The notes under the pieces are model-generated. The model searched no databases. It was not told where the DNA came from and saw only the letters and a list, made by a program, of their open reading frames with translations. Below are positions 54,440-64,000 of a DNA stretch of 64,000 nt, piece by piece. Positions within the stretch are counted from its first letter, which is position 1. Each line of letters starts with the position of its first letter. Source of the DNA: Brienomyrus brachyistius (Eukaryota > Chordata > Actinopteri > Osteoglossiformes > Mormyridae). The DNA is taken from NCBI RefSeq assembly GCF_023856365.1, contig NW_026042749.1:41202-105201 (forward strand), read 5' to 3'. The translations under genes were made by a program, and so were the position numbers.

Positions 54440-55292
54440 GGTGACAATTTGTAGTAATAACTATTTCCTGCTGAAAACCACTGGTAAACTATCCACATGT
54501 CTCTGAATATCTGTGAGTCCCGAGACCTCCATGACAGATAGATATAAGTTGCTAGTGTTGATCGGCAGGAAATCTTCTCCAAAGCCCCACCACCACCTCA
54601 CACCAATCCACCCAGGGTTTACTCCAAATAAATTTGCTGGTAATACAAACCGGATCAACTTGTGGTTTGTGTCCACGTGTACTAGAGACAAAGGCCCTGG
54701 TACATTCTGCGTACAACACAGCCAAGACTTGACAACCTTTATATGATGCGCATGGAATCAACCCTATGCATGGAGGCTGCAACTCTTCTCCACCGAACCC
54801 TGTAGCCCATTGACTGCAGCCTGCATTGACTATCCTGTAGCCTGCATTTGGTAGATCATTCTTGACAGAAGAAACCAAATTGTCAAGTTCCCTAACACAG
54901 AGCTCATACTCTTTTATTCTTCTTAAGATTGTTCTTCTTGAAACACCCATCAGTGTGGCTATGCAAGGCACAGGAAGTTGAGTATGGAGCATTTCTTTCA
55001 AACATTGTTCTTCAATCAAAATCTTGGGTCGTCTATTGGTGGCAGCGACTTCCTGTGTGACACATGGGGCTGGACGTTCCAGATGTGCCCTCACAAGGTC
55101 AAAGAGCTCTTGCAAAGCCAGGGTGATAGCAGGAGGTACTTCAATGTGATTAGACAGGGCCTGCAGAAGATACAGCTCCTGATGACAAAGGAACTCCAGG
55201 TAATCCAAATTTAGTGGAGTCGCGCTGAATCCTATTTCTATTTTATGCAGAAGACTTTCGAGAAGGTGGTATCTGAGCTGTTCACAGAACAA
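54440..55292 (-). pseudogene. Integrase-like gene with helix-turn-helix, frame-broken
   Basis: The main frame (54552-55292) starts MFCEQLRYHLLESLLHKIE and contains a helix-turn-helix (CIATLMGVSRRTILRRIKEY, about residues 111-130) and LDNLVSSVKNDLPNAGYRIV. After a frame change the continuation is LSLVHVDTNHKLIRF (54600-54691), like the first catalytic Asp strand of an integrase core, and short remains further on. This order matches an uncharacterised vertebrate family annotated as putative integrase-core proteins. The remaining two acidic residues are not found. It is a fossil of a transposon-derived gene. Confidence 0.6.
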
Positions 55293-55859
55293 ATTATAGT
55301 TAATGAGGTGTCAAGATCTTGTCTCTGATCCACACACTAGGCCTACCATTCAAAAGTTTTAATTATGAAAATGAAATGTTTTTGTTTTGTGAGGTGCTTG
55401 TTCATGTATGATGATGTAGTGGCTGCTCTGTTTGACCGTGGTAAACCTTTTCACAAACAATATAAGTGAAGAAGTATGACATTAGATCTAAGGACCAGAG
55501 TATAATAAAGTTAAATAAAATCCATCAAAAACACTTACTCAGTGGAGATTCCAATGTAGTAGGCAGACAACTTTATGGCTTTAATAATGAGTGTATTTAG
55601 CAGCTACAAGGACAAAAGATATTATAAACCTCTCCATTTTAATGCTAATTTAATAAACATTAACAGATAGCACTTAAGGTGGTTTCGCCTATAGTCTGCT
55701 AACACTAACCCGAGAACTAATATCTGAGGAGCGTTCTTCCCAGGATTTGAATTTATTAAATTGGTTTTGTGATGTTGTATTAAGAAATTTTATTCACAAT
55801 GCAATTTACCGTACATTGGCCCATTCTTTTATATACGGTAAGACGAAGCGGGAAATTCG

Positions 55860-56055
55860 AGCGAGCGAGTGCTGTGCAGACGCGAGCGCGTAGAGGGGAT
55901 GGGTTTTCAGCACTCGAGCACACGCACGCGCGTGGTTCGACTTTTGGCCCTAATTTAACGGCGAGCGAGTGAGTGAGTGCTGTGCAATCGCGAGCGCGTA
56001 GAGAGCATGGATTTTCTGTTTTTATGCGCACGACTTTTGGCACTAATTTAACGCC
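55860..56055 (+). repeat. CpG-rich imperfect tandem duplication
   Basis: Two diverged units (about 55860-55955 and 55958-56050) share GCGAGCGAGTG, GTGCTGTGCA, CGCGAGCGCGTAGAG and GACTTTTGGC plus TAATTTAACG. The high CpG content contrasts with the AT-rich surroundings and hints at a CpG-island promoter. Confidence 0.75.
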
Positions 56056-56181
56056 ATAGAAATGTGTGTTTAAAAGGGGAGGAGATCGGGTTGCAGCGCT
56101 GGTGTGAGCGGTTTCTCCGGGCAGTTCGCTCGAGGCTAACGTGGCTTTGGGAACGTGGTGCACCCGTCACCCATGCCAGGG

Positions 56182-56306
56182 AAGAAATCAAAACCGAAAT
56201 GCTAGGAATATGGACTTCATCTTACGTCAAGCGTTTTCCCCTCCATTGACGCCCATAAAGAAAAGGCTTAAAGTCCATATTCCTAGCATTTCGGTTTTGA
56301 TTTCTT
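56182..56306. repeat. Perfect 36-bp inverted repeat with 53-base loop
   Basis: Arms 56182-56217 and 56271-56306 are exactly complementary (start AAGAAATCAAAACCGAAATG, end TATGGACTT). Three bases after the right arm comes CAG|GTAAGT, a strong plus-strand donor at 56310-56313. Confidence 0.95.
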
Positions 56307-56399
56307 GTCAGGTAAGTCTTTATGGCCAGATACATTCGCGAGAAATTTGGTGATTTGTGGTGACTGTTTTAATACATTAAGTTGCGTTACGCATTTTCA

Positions 56400-56550
56400 C
56401 ATTAAGCGTTTTAGAATGTCCCGTGGCAGGTATCCCCTTCTATTGCCCTAGGGAGGGTTGTAACCCTCGTCTGTATATTAATAAAGAATAATCCTTCTAT
56501 TCCTGTCTCATGTATCTGGACCTCCCCAGCAATTTAACGAAATTTGGTGG
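56400..56550 (+). other. Possible LTR end and primer-site region
   Basis: Holds AATAAAGAAT as polyadenylation word and, downstream, AAATTTGGTGGCAGCGGTTA, which resembles the text after the 5' LTR of many retroelements. No second LTR is seen. Weak. Confidence 0.3.
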
Positions 56551-57006
56551 CAGCGGTTACAAGTGAACCCGTTTAAGTTTAGCGCTCATACTTCCGTCCA
56601 TATGTTTAAGACCCACCTTGGCTGACTTAGCTGACATGTCCTGATTTCATAATCTTCAAATTTGTAATCTTTTCTCCTTCATCTAACTCCATGTTTTTAA
56701 CTTCTTGTCATTTTCTTGCCGTTTGACTCATAGAAAATTATCAGACTTAAATGACACGTCAGCCTGTGCAGACAGCGATTTCAATGTTTTAATAAATTGG
56801 CCAGCAGGTGGGGGCAGTGCTCAATTTCATTAATGCCATTCAGAAAACTTTCAGGCTTTATGTCTTAATGAACAGCCTAGAAAAGGACAAAGCATTATAT
56901 TACTGATGCATACAGCAGATCCCCAACTCAGGCTGTGTTGCATATTCTTAACAGTGCTACAGTATGTTCACACAGCCAGTACAAACAAACTTGCAAGATC
57001 TAGACC

Positions 57007-57311
57007 AGGGGTCACCAACCTTTTTAAAACGGAGAGCTACTTCACGGGTACTGAGCCATACGAAGTTTGATATCAGTTTTAAACGCCCTCCTAAACATGT
57101 CTAAACTTCATGCATGATAAACATGTTTTAAATGCTTTTTTATATTCAATTTCAAATCTATATAAATGCAAATGTGATAGATTAGAAACAGGACAAAATA
57201 AAATTTTAGATGATGTTCGCTGGTGAGTTGTGCTATTTTATAGAACAGGTCCACGGGCAACTCATGTGGTCATTGGGGGCATCCTTGGGGCACCATGTTG
57301 GTGACCCCTTA
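57007..57311. mobile_element. hAT-type MITE with 8-bp target duplication
   Basis: Ends AGGGGTCACCAAC / GTTGGTGACCCCT and a perfect TCTAGACC duplication (56999-57006 and 57312-57319). No coding. Confidence 0.87.
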
Positions 57312-57589
57312 TCTAGACCTACCACATCAGGTAGGAAGGTGCCTATTTCTACCAACTATTCAGACCATCAGACCCAAACCATACATTCAGTCATGCACAG
57401 GCACTCCACCAGAGGGCTCTACATTCTGTCCTACATCTGCTCACCTGTTAGACCCACACTCAGTCTCCATCCTGATTTCTACCTACTACTCGGACTATCT
57501 CACCAAAACCAGTCCTGTGGCCTGTTCTATGAAGCGGGGTTACTGGCTTATTGGGGAAACTTGTCGGATTTCTTGATCGGGACCTTCAA

Positions 57590-57727
57590 CTGCTCTGCCA
57601 TAGAGAGCATCCTAACATGCTGCCTTACGGTCTGGTATGCGGGCTGCTGGTGGCCTCCTACCGCTCTGCCATAGAGAGCATCCTAACATACGGCCTTACG
57701 GTGTGGTATTCGGGCTGCTGGTGGCCT
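57590..57727 (+). repeat. LINE RT fragment duplicated in tandem
   Basis: Two ~68-base copies (about 57593-57659 and 57664-57727) read SAIESILTCCLTVWYAGCWW and SAIESILTYGLTVWYSGCWW, like the C-terminal stretch of fish LINE reverse transcriptases (usually ESIL...TVWYGNC). Confidence 0.6.
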
Positions 57728-58069
57728 CTATGACTTTTTTTGTAGACAGTCCATCTGTGTGGTGCTGTTTGCACGAATTGTTTTGGGAAATGCACTTACA
57801 GTTTTGCAGATGTTAAGGGTGATTCCAGAAATGCATCAAAGCAACTGAGGAACTGCAATGTCACTGTACAGTTACTTATAATGGGCGCCAATGTAATGTG
57901 TAGAGTGGCAAATAAACTGATTCACCATTTACTCTCATGTACATCACTTAAAATGCTTGTTTTAAATGCAAATGTGTGAATGTAAATCTAAGCAGTAAAG
58001 CTACAATTTACATTCTGTTTGCATGGTGGAAAGAACATTTAATCTGCCTTTTAAGTGTGATTAGAAGAT

Positions 58070-58290
58070 CTAATGCCTGTGTGCTTGTAATAAGATGGTC
58101 GCTGGTTCAAACCCAGCCACAGCACATCTCTGCGTCCTTGAGCGAGGCCCTTAACCCCCAGCTCACTGGGCATCACTATGGGTGGCTGCCCTTCGCAGAC
58201 AACTTACTCTGTTTACTCTAAAAAAAAGAGAGCAAGTTGAGAGAGAAGTTAAGACAATTTCTCCACAGGGACCAATAAAGTATCAATTAT
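58070..58290 (+). mobile_element. tRNA-derived SINE of a second family
   Basis: Has GGTTCAAACCCAGCC (B box), TTGAGCGAGGCCCTTAACCC and ends GGGACCAATAAAGTATCAAT. It differs from the SINE at 17082. Boundaries approximate. Confidence 0.65.
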
Positions 58291-58549
58291 TATTACTGTA
58301 TGAGAGACTGTCTAATATCAGATAGATAACAGACTCATACTGTGCTGAGCTTGTCTGAGAGAGATGATTAGCAAATGCTCTCCCACAGTATCTCAGCACT
58401 CTGTACAAAGAACTTTATATGCTCAGTATCTGCTCCTGTTTATCTAATTGTTCTCATTTTAACTGGATGTTAAGGAGTAAATTAATAAACGTCATGTAAG
58501 TGCACATTAAAATGCTTTTTCACTGTTACTTAAGTTCCCATGTGAACAG

Positions 58550-58554
58550 CCAAT
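58550..58554 (+). promoter_or_regulatory. CCAAT box upstream of the NITR-like leader exon
   Basis: CCAAT sits about 125 bases before the ATG of the leader exon. No clear TATA box is seen. Confidence 0.3.
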
Positions 58555-58675
58555 CAGATCAGCCTGATGTGTGTCTCTCTGTTTCCTCTCTGTTTCCTGC
58601 CCTTTCATCCCGACCACGACCATGATCTCTCACTTAGCAGCAGAGCAGTTTATTCTAAACAGTGGAAGCACAAAA

Positions 58676-59225
58676 ATGTTCAGACTCTTTGGTCTTCTCA
58701 TTTTCATTAGTAAGGCCCTATAATATAAATTATTTTGGGATTTTAATATTTTCATTTATCTGTATGATGTGATCAGTGGAATTTGGCCATTTAATCTGCA
58801 TCATAGTTAATAGTTATTTAGATTACTATTATATGTCTTATTTGATTATGATTTTTTTTGTTTTTCTGTTTTTGCAGACACTGCACTGACTACAGATGTT
58901 GTTCAGCCCAGTCACCTGATGAGGGTTCAGCTTGGAGACAGTGTGACCCTGACATGCTTCTGTCAAGGAGAAACAACTTTTGTTACTTTGTTTAAGCAAG
59001 CTGTTGGTCGGAAGCCCCAGCCCATGGCGAAAGCACTTCTCTACGTACCTGGTGAATTTTACAAGGAATATAAAAGCATAAAACGTTACTCCTTACTGAA
59101 TGCAGAGGGGAGTTTTAACCTCACTATTTCTAACGTGGAGCCGTCAGATTCTGCAGTGTATTATTGTGCTGCTGTGTTTCTTCATGAGGTCACCTTCGGG
59201 AATGGAACCTTTGTCATAATCACAG
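58676..59225 (+). CDS. Novel immune-type receptor-like protein, leader and V exons
   Basis: NITRs are teleost leukocyte receptors with an NK-receptor-like role. Exon 1 58676-58709 gives the signal MFRLFGLLIFI and ends at A|GTAAGG. Exon 2 58878-59225 starts after TTTTTGCAG in matching phase and encodes an Ig V domain: VQPSHLMRVQLGDSVTLTC (first Cys), EGSFNLTISNVEPSDSAVYY followed by C (second Cys), and a J-like end FGNGTFVIITG before GTAAAT, all in one exon as in NITR V/J exons. The Trp normally seen in the WYKQ core is replaced (VTLFKQ), and an extra Cys follows the first. No later Ig, membrane or ITIM exon is visible before the retrovirus at 60122. A TCR-like or NILT-type receptor is less likely given the J motif. 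Confidence 0.75.
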
Positions 59226-59394
59226 GTAAATGAGATTCCAACTATTTTCATATTTGCTTTATTATAATGTCAGTAAGATTATTCCCTGCAAAATAATTTT
59301 GACAGTTTAGTTGTTTGTCAATATAAAATTAGCAAAGATACCTTATTGTCTGCTTTGTTCCATAAATGTTTTTCTAAACATCAAACAAAAATCA

Positions 59395-59395
59395 T

Positions 59396-59426
<31 letters not shown>

Positions 59427-59428
59427 AC
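59395..59428. repeat. (ATT)n microsatellite
   Basis: About ten ATT units in the sequence after the V exon. The remainder of 59230-60120 is AT-rich with degenerate ATTTGAATTC-type repeats (59660-59960) and no exon that I can identify. Confidence 0.9.
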
Positions 59429-60121
59429 AATTTGTTGCATTTTGCTTGCTGTCAGCCAAAAGCCTAACCTTCTCTTTATACAGATGTTAATGTTACACAT
59501 TGCAGCCTCTTTAAAACAAATAACATAAAAAAATGTTTGAGTTGTTATATACAGTATAGGACTGTGCAAAAATCTTAAGCAACAAAAGAAAATTATTTTT
59601 GACGTTATTTATCTGAGCAGTCAGTGTGTATTCACTCTGAAAAAAAAAATGCATGATTTAACATATGAACTAGGGATGTGCACCATTCAGAACTGATTTG
59701 AGAATGAAATTCTCAAATACGTATCCTAAAATTCAGGATTTTGAATACATATATGAACTTGAATTTCAGTTCATTTTGTTAATCTGAATTACATTTGAAT
59801 TGTGGTTGAAAACAGGTTGTGGCATTGAAATTTATATTTGAATTTAAAGAAGAAGAACGAAAAAGGGTTTGGATTCAAATTCAAGTTCATATACGTACTG
59901 TAGGTGTAGCTTTTAACTAAAATATGAACTTTAATTTAAATATGAATTATACATAAACACATTAACATTGTTATACATCATTGTTATAAAAATGTCGTTT
60001 TGTAAAGAATGAAATAATGCAACATTTGAAGTGTCACCTAAAATAATAATTATACTGTCATTTTGTGCACCATGGTGGATCTGCTCATAGGAAGAGCTGA
60101 GTGTCTCTCCTTAAAAGTCAG

Positions 60122-60503
60122 TGTTGGCTGCAGTGACGGCAGTTTCTAACCTAAGAAACGTCCCTGTTGGGGAAAGCGCCCGGCGTTTCCACCCCAACTC
60201 CACATTTATGAGACACACACAGGTTACAGTTTTACTTGCAAGGGTACCCACACTCTCTGCAATGCAAACTACAGCAGAATGTGTTACAAAGGGTGGTTCC
60301 CCTTGTCTTCTTTATTTATAGTCAATGGGGGGCGCAAGAGAGGGAAGTGAGATTCTTATCTAAGTAGGCAGCTGTTAACCACCTACTTAGAGTACAATAG
60401 CTAAGAGTATGTGGCTAGAAGATAAGAAATAACGTATACATATATATTTACACTCATTGCTGATCATACAGAAATGATTAACAACTGTTTCTTCAACCTA
60501 ACA
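60122..60503 (-). repeat. 3' LTR of the endogenous retrovirus
   Basis: Minus-strand text starts TGTTAGGTTGAAG and ends GCAGCCAACA, giving imperfect inverted ends TGTTRG/CYAACA. CTATAAATAAAG near 60310-60322 may serve as TATA or polyadenylation word. Confidence 0.8.
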
Positions 60504-60680
60504 GTCCCTCCTGTTTATCATGACAGTATGATCAGAAGCATCAACATTGTACAAGTTGCAAAAGCACTTTAGGTACAACCTTCATTTAGACCACATTGTC
60601 ATTATCCTGGAAAACATTTAATTCCGGTTCTTCAGGTCCGAGCCCTGCACGGGTGCTTTCGGCTCGGCCGTCATTATGAA

Positions 60681-61198
60681 TTATATGTCTTCTTCATCGC
60701 CATCGCTGGAAACAGGCTCTGTCTCTATAGTTTGGGTAAGGGAGAGAAACATTGTACTGCGTGTCCGAAAAGCAGCGTTAAGAGCTTGATTAATAAACAT
60801 TTTCAAACATGGTATAACAGTAATAAAACAACAGAAAAATAAAATGAAAAACAAAAGAAAATATAAGTGAAACATTACTTTGATATCCTATACCTGCAGA
60901 AGATATTCATAGCTCTGCCATACACCGTAGGTCCTTCACTATGAGTGAGCATTACTGAACAAACATAGCAATTTGTCACATTTTTCGCTGTTACAGTATC
61001 ATGTACATATCGGTACCAGTAGTTTTGCATAAATGGATGTGAGTGGTCAGCGGGCAACGGGCGTAGATGGAAGTCATCATGGGTCCATCGCCGTAGGTGC
61101 TGTAATGGAGCTGGTGAGAGCCAGGACAACCATACAAGTCCTACAACAAGAATGACCCCTAGAGTCACTTTACCACATCCCCACCCTATCAGGGCCAT
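60681..61198 (-). pseudogene. Retroviral env remnant with central deletion
   Basis: Two short frames: 60875-61198 (107 residues) begins with a hydrophobic signal-like stretch (VILVVGLVWLSWL) and has a surface-unit style NCYVCS; 60681-60875 (64 residues) begins with a membrane span (FLLFFILFFCCFITVI) and a cytoplasmic tail. They abut with a frame change. The bulk of the surface unit and the ectodomain of the transmembrane unit is absent, so no envelope can be made. Described only as a broken copy. Confidence 0.75.
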
Positions 61199-61289
61199 CC
61201 TAAATAGAGTGCAGCTCAGTTGTTTTCTTCACCGGGTTGAGACAACAGCACCCTATTGGTTACTGTGCCTTTGTAGCGGACTTCCACTG

Positions 61290-63992
61290 CTACTCTGTTG
61301 CTGAGGCCTCTGATAAGGGCTTGATGGGTTTACAGTGACTTTTGTGTATCCAGGAAGGTCGTTCTGCGATCTTTACTGCTGTTGGTGTTGTAAGGAGGAC
61401 TTGATAAGGACCGTCCCACCGAGGTGTGCTCCAATCTTTCCGCAACAGGACCTTGACCAGGACCCAATCTCCCGGCTGCAAGTTATCCTGTTGAGTAGAA
61501 ACAGAATTTACCGGCAGACTACTGGGGCTATGTTTTTGTTGTGATGTTAGTAGTTTACGCATCCAATCGGCCAGCGTATTTTCTCGGTCTGCTTTTTCTA
61601 TGTCATTCATTTCAGTTGCTAGGGGAAATGGTCTACCATACACTATTTCAAAAGGTGTTAATCCTGCAGGAGTGGGAGTTATTCTCATCCATAATTTTAC
61701 TAGAGACAAACATTCTGGCCACGGCCTTTTTGTCTCTTCCACTGTCTTTCTTAGCCTTGTTTTAATAGTGCCGTTGGTCCTTTCCACTAAGCCTGCGCTC
61801 TGAGGGTGATACGCACAATGATTCTTAAGCGTAAAACCTAATGCTTGTGAGCAAAGGGACATAGTCTGATTTACAAAATGAGTCCCATTGTCTGATCTTA
61901 TAATATGAGGTATGCCATAGGTAGGGAAATAATGGCTTACCAAACATTTTGCAACGGTCATTGCATCACAATGCTTTACAGGGTATATTTCTACCCACTT
62001 AGAAAAGGTGTCTATAATAACTAGACAGTATTTCTTTCCTTGTGACCAAGATAATTCAATAAAATCCATATGTACAACTTGAAACGGATACTCAGCTGTG
62101 GGGAACTGGCCACGTTTTGGTCTGATGTTTCCTTGTGCATTGTGTTTACAACAAATTAAGCATGTCCTACAAAATTGTTTTGCATAATCAGAAAAATTTA
62201 TAGCATAGAAATATTGTTGTATGATATGTACCATCCCTCCTGTTGAGACATGAGTATTTCCATGGCTCACCAAAGCAGCTGTTTTGTATAAATTTTTTGG
62301 TAGGATGGGCTTGTCATTCATATAGTAAACTTTCTCTCGTTGTATTGCTCCTCTTTTGATCCAACTTTGTACTTCTATTTTAGGAGCATGAATCTGTGCA
62401 TCACATAGCACATCGCTATCTATAAAAAGAATGTCTGCCACTGATAAGGTAGGTTGTTTCAGTGCCGCTTCTTTGGCGGTTTTATCTGCAAAACTATTTC
62501 CTGCGGTTTCTGCAGAGTCATCAGTCTGGTGTGCTTTGCATTTGCACAGTGCAAAGTGAGTCGGTAAATGCACAACGTCTAATAATCTAAGTAGCAAATT
62601 TGTATGAGTAAGAGATGTGCCCTGTGATGTTCTAAAACCTCTATTTTTCCAGACTCTTGCATGGTGATGGACAGCTGCAAACACATATTGACTATCAGTG
62701 TAGATAGTAAGTGACTTGTTCTTGAACAGTTCACATGCCCTGATCACAGCATAGAGTTCAGCCGCTTGTGCTGAACAAGTAGAAGGGAGTGCATTGGCTT
62801 CTAACACTTCAGTAGATGTAACTACAGCATACCCAACTTTATTTTTTCCCATATCATTTTTTGATGCTGAGCCATCTACATAAACAACTTCTGATCCTGG
62901 TATAAAAGTTTGCAGAATATCTGCTCTTGGTTTTGTTTGTTCTTCTATTGTTGCTTTGCAAGAATGTGGCTCCCCATCCTCTGCGGTGGGGAGGAGCGTG
63001 CTAGGGTTCAATAGGCCACACCGCTGAAGTTCAATGTTAGGTTGTGAGAGCAAAAGTGACACTAAGGTAAGATGTCTTGTATGTGTTAAGAATGGAAGCG
63101 GTGTCTGCAACAAGATTAGAGACACAGAATGAGGAACTTTAAGTATGAGGGGGTGACAAAGTACCAATTCTGCTGATACCTTTACTGCTTCTGCAGCAGC
63201 TGCACATGCCTGTAAACACTGTGGAAAGCCAGCTGCTACTGCATCTAATCGTTTTGAATAGAATGCTAACGGTCTCTCTTTTGCTCCGAATGGCTGTGTT
63301 AATACTGCTTTCATATAACCTTGATTAGCATCTACACATAGGGTGAATGGTTGTTGATAATCTGGTAGAGCAAGGGTCACATTGGTTTGCAACATTCTTT
63401 TTAAATTTGTAAAAGCATTTTCTCCGTCCTCAGTCCATTGTATTTTGTCCTTTAGAGTCATCTCCTTCCCGTATATTAAATTTTGCAAAGGTTGAACTAG
63501 AAAAGCATAATCTGGTAACCATTCTCTACAATAATTGCAGAGCCCTAAAAAGGACATCATCTGTTGTTTAGTCTGTGGTTTAGGTGCTTCCTGTATAGCT
63601 TGTTTCCTTATCTCTAGCAGCGAGCGACCTTTTTGTGAAAGGTTATGCCCTAAATAGACAACTGTCTTTTTGCAATACTGCAACTTCTGTTTAGAAGCTT
63701 TATGTCCAGTATTGTATAAATGCTGAAGCACAGTTAGGGTAGTTTCTTTGCAATGTTGTTCTGAATCTGCTGCTATTAAGATATCATCCACGTATAGTAA
63801 TACCTGACTATGTGATGGTATTTCACAGGTACTCATAGAGTATCTAAGGGCCATGGTATATACATGTGGACTTTCAGAAAATCCCTGAGGGAGTCTAGTA
63901 TATGTATATTTTTTCCCTTTATAGGTAAATCCAAATAAATGTTGAGAATCAGGGTGCAATGGTACTGAGAAAAATGCATTACTAAGATCCAC
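61290..63992 (-). CDS. Retroviral pol polyprotein, RT-RNase H-integrase, partial
   Basis: 900 open residues, continuing past the window edge, so the first Met is internal. RT: motif A DLSNAFF (residue 2), LPQGFSESP (34-42), YVDD (67-70). RNase H: YVDGS (Asp 373), ELYAVIRACEL (Glu 412), YTDS (Asp 433), NSFADKTAKEA (Asp 503). Integrase: zinc-binding His near 577-581 and CRTCLICC (608-615), then DDE with Asp 643 (HMDFIEL), Asp 701 (RSDNGTHF) and Glu 737 (LVERTNG), spaced D-35-E; a GPY-type tail (WDGPYQV) follows near 863. All key residues are present and there is no stop, which suggests a young copy. In the genome it belongs with a broken env. Confidence 0.9.
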   Translation of the reverse strand: MDLSNAFFSVPLHPDSQHLFGFTYKGKKYTYTRLPQGFSESPHVYTMALRYSMSTCEIPSHSQVLLYVDDILIAADSEQHCKETTLTVLQHLYNTGHKASKQKLQYCKKTVVYLGHNLSQKGRSLLEIRKQAIQEAPKPQTKQQMMSFLGLCNYCREWLPDYAFLVQPLQNLIYGKEMTLKDKIQWTEDGENAFTNLKRMLQTNVTLALPDYQQPFTLCVDANQGYMKAVLTQPFGAKERPLAFYSKRLDAVAAGFPQCLQACAAAAEAVKVSAELVLCHPLILKVPHSVSLILLQTPLPFLTHTRHLTLVSLLLSQPNIELQRCGLLNPSTLLPTAEDGEPHSCKATIEEQTKPRADILQTFIPGSEVVYVDGSASKNDMGKNKVGYAVVTSTEVLEANALPSTCSAQAAELYAVIRACELFKNKSLTIYTDSQYVFAAVHHHARVWKNRGFRTSQGTSLTHTNLLLRLLDVVHLPTHFALCKCKAHQTDDSAETAGNSFADKTAKEAALKQPTLSVADILFIDSDVLCDAQIHAPKIEVQSWIKRGAIQREKVYYMNDKPILPKNLYKTAALVSHGNTHVSTGGMVHIIQQYFYAINFSDYAKQFCRTCLICCKHNAQGNIRPKRGQFPTAEYPFQVVHMDFIELSWSQGKKYCLVIIDTFSKWVEIYPVKHCDAMTVAKCLVSHYFPTYGIPHIIRSDNGTHFVNQTMSLCSQALGFTLKNHCAYHPQSAGLVERTNGTIKTRLRKTVEETKRPWPECLSLVKLWMRITPTPAGLTPFEIVYGRPFPLATEMNDIEKADRENTLADWMRKLLTSQQKHSPSSLPVNSVSTQQDNLQPGDWVLVKVLLRKDWSTPRWDGPYQVLLTTPTAVKIAERPSWIHKSHCKPIKPLSEASATE

Positions 63993-64000
63993 TACTGAGA

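Larger units (their letters stand above)
60122..64000 (-). mobile_element. Class I endogenous retrovirus, 3' part
   Basis: Minus-strand order: pol (61290 to beyond 64000), env remnant (60681-61198), polypurine tract AACAGGAGGGA (near 60507-60517), 3' LTR (60122-60503). The gag gene and 5' LTR lie outside the window. The integrase tail with a GPY motif and WIHKSH before an overlapping env region suggests a gamma/epsilon-like class I element. It lies about 0.9 kb past the NITR-like V exon, in the opposite orientation. Confidence 0.9.

Noticed and set aside
56470..56560. A complete LTR with primer-binding site
   Set aside because: Only the polyadenylation word and a GGTGGCAGCGG-like stretch are seen; no partner LTR or target duplication, so it is kept only as a weak feature.

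Overview
The window is vertebrate nuclear DNA, almost certainly from a teleost fish. The evidence is a spliced vertebrate chloride-channel gene (clcn7), an Ig V exon with a J-like tail of the novel immune-type receptor kind known from teleosts, remains of a T-box (brachyury) gene, many tRNA-derived fish SINEs, and Tc1, hAT, Ty3/gypsy, LINE and retroviral copies. Host genes are few and small-exoned; most of the window is mobile-element sequence in different states of decay. The species cannot be fixed from what I can see.

Layout. 1-3460: no gene recognised; microsatellites and possible 3' UTR of the next gene. 3468-10019 (minus): 15 in-phase exons giving the C-terminal 501 residues of a CLC-7-type chloride/proton exchanger; the 5' exons are missing. 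10375-12720: ten-copy minisatellite whose units each carry an AT tract. 12937-14420: Tc1 remnant, then a minus-strand promoter with CCAAT, heat-shock element and TATA box feeding an orphan first exon. 14580-19300: gypsy integrase remnant, SINE, tRNA-Leu-like pseudogene. 19386-21483: broken gene with C2H2 fingers and a transposase-like C-terminus. 22870-30395: dispersed long repeat, Tc1 fossil, LINE piece and a complete but internally deleted Tc1 element. 30539-36024: decayed hAT-like gene split by a young LTR element (31523-34765) that has no pol but a long Pro/Ala repeat frame, plus a hAT MITE. 38000-44360: SINEs and two opposed LINE remnants, one hit by a solo LTR. 44380-47962: gag-like piece, long repeat, split integrase with a GPY/F-type motif. 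48047-50703: large inverted repeat whose arms share a SINE. 51179-53167: brachyury-like C-terminal exons, broken by a stop and a solo LTR. 54400-57730: integrase-like fossil, CpG-rich repeats, a perfect 36-bp inverted repeat, a hAT MITE and LINE bits. 58070-59225: SINE and NITR-like leader and V exons. 60122-64000: 3' half of a minus-strand class I endogenous retrovirus with a long open pol frame and a gutted env.

How it fits together: only clcn7 and the NITR-like exons look intact as host coding sequence, and both are incomplete here. Target-site duplications let several insertions be ordered: the LTR element entered an already existing hAT-like gene, a relative of that LTR entered the last brachyury exon, and a SINE was in place before the inverted duplication around 48-50 kb formed.
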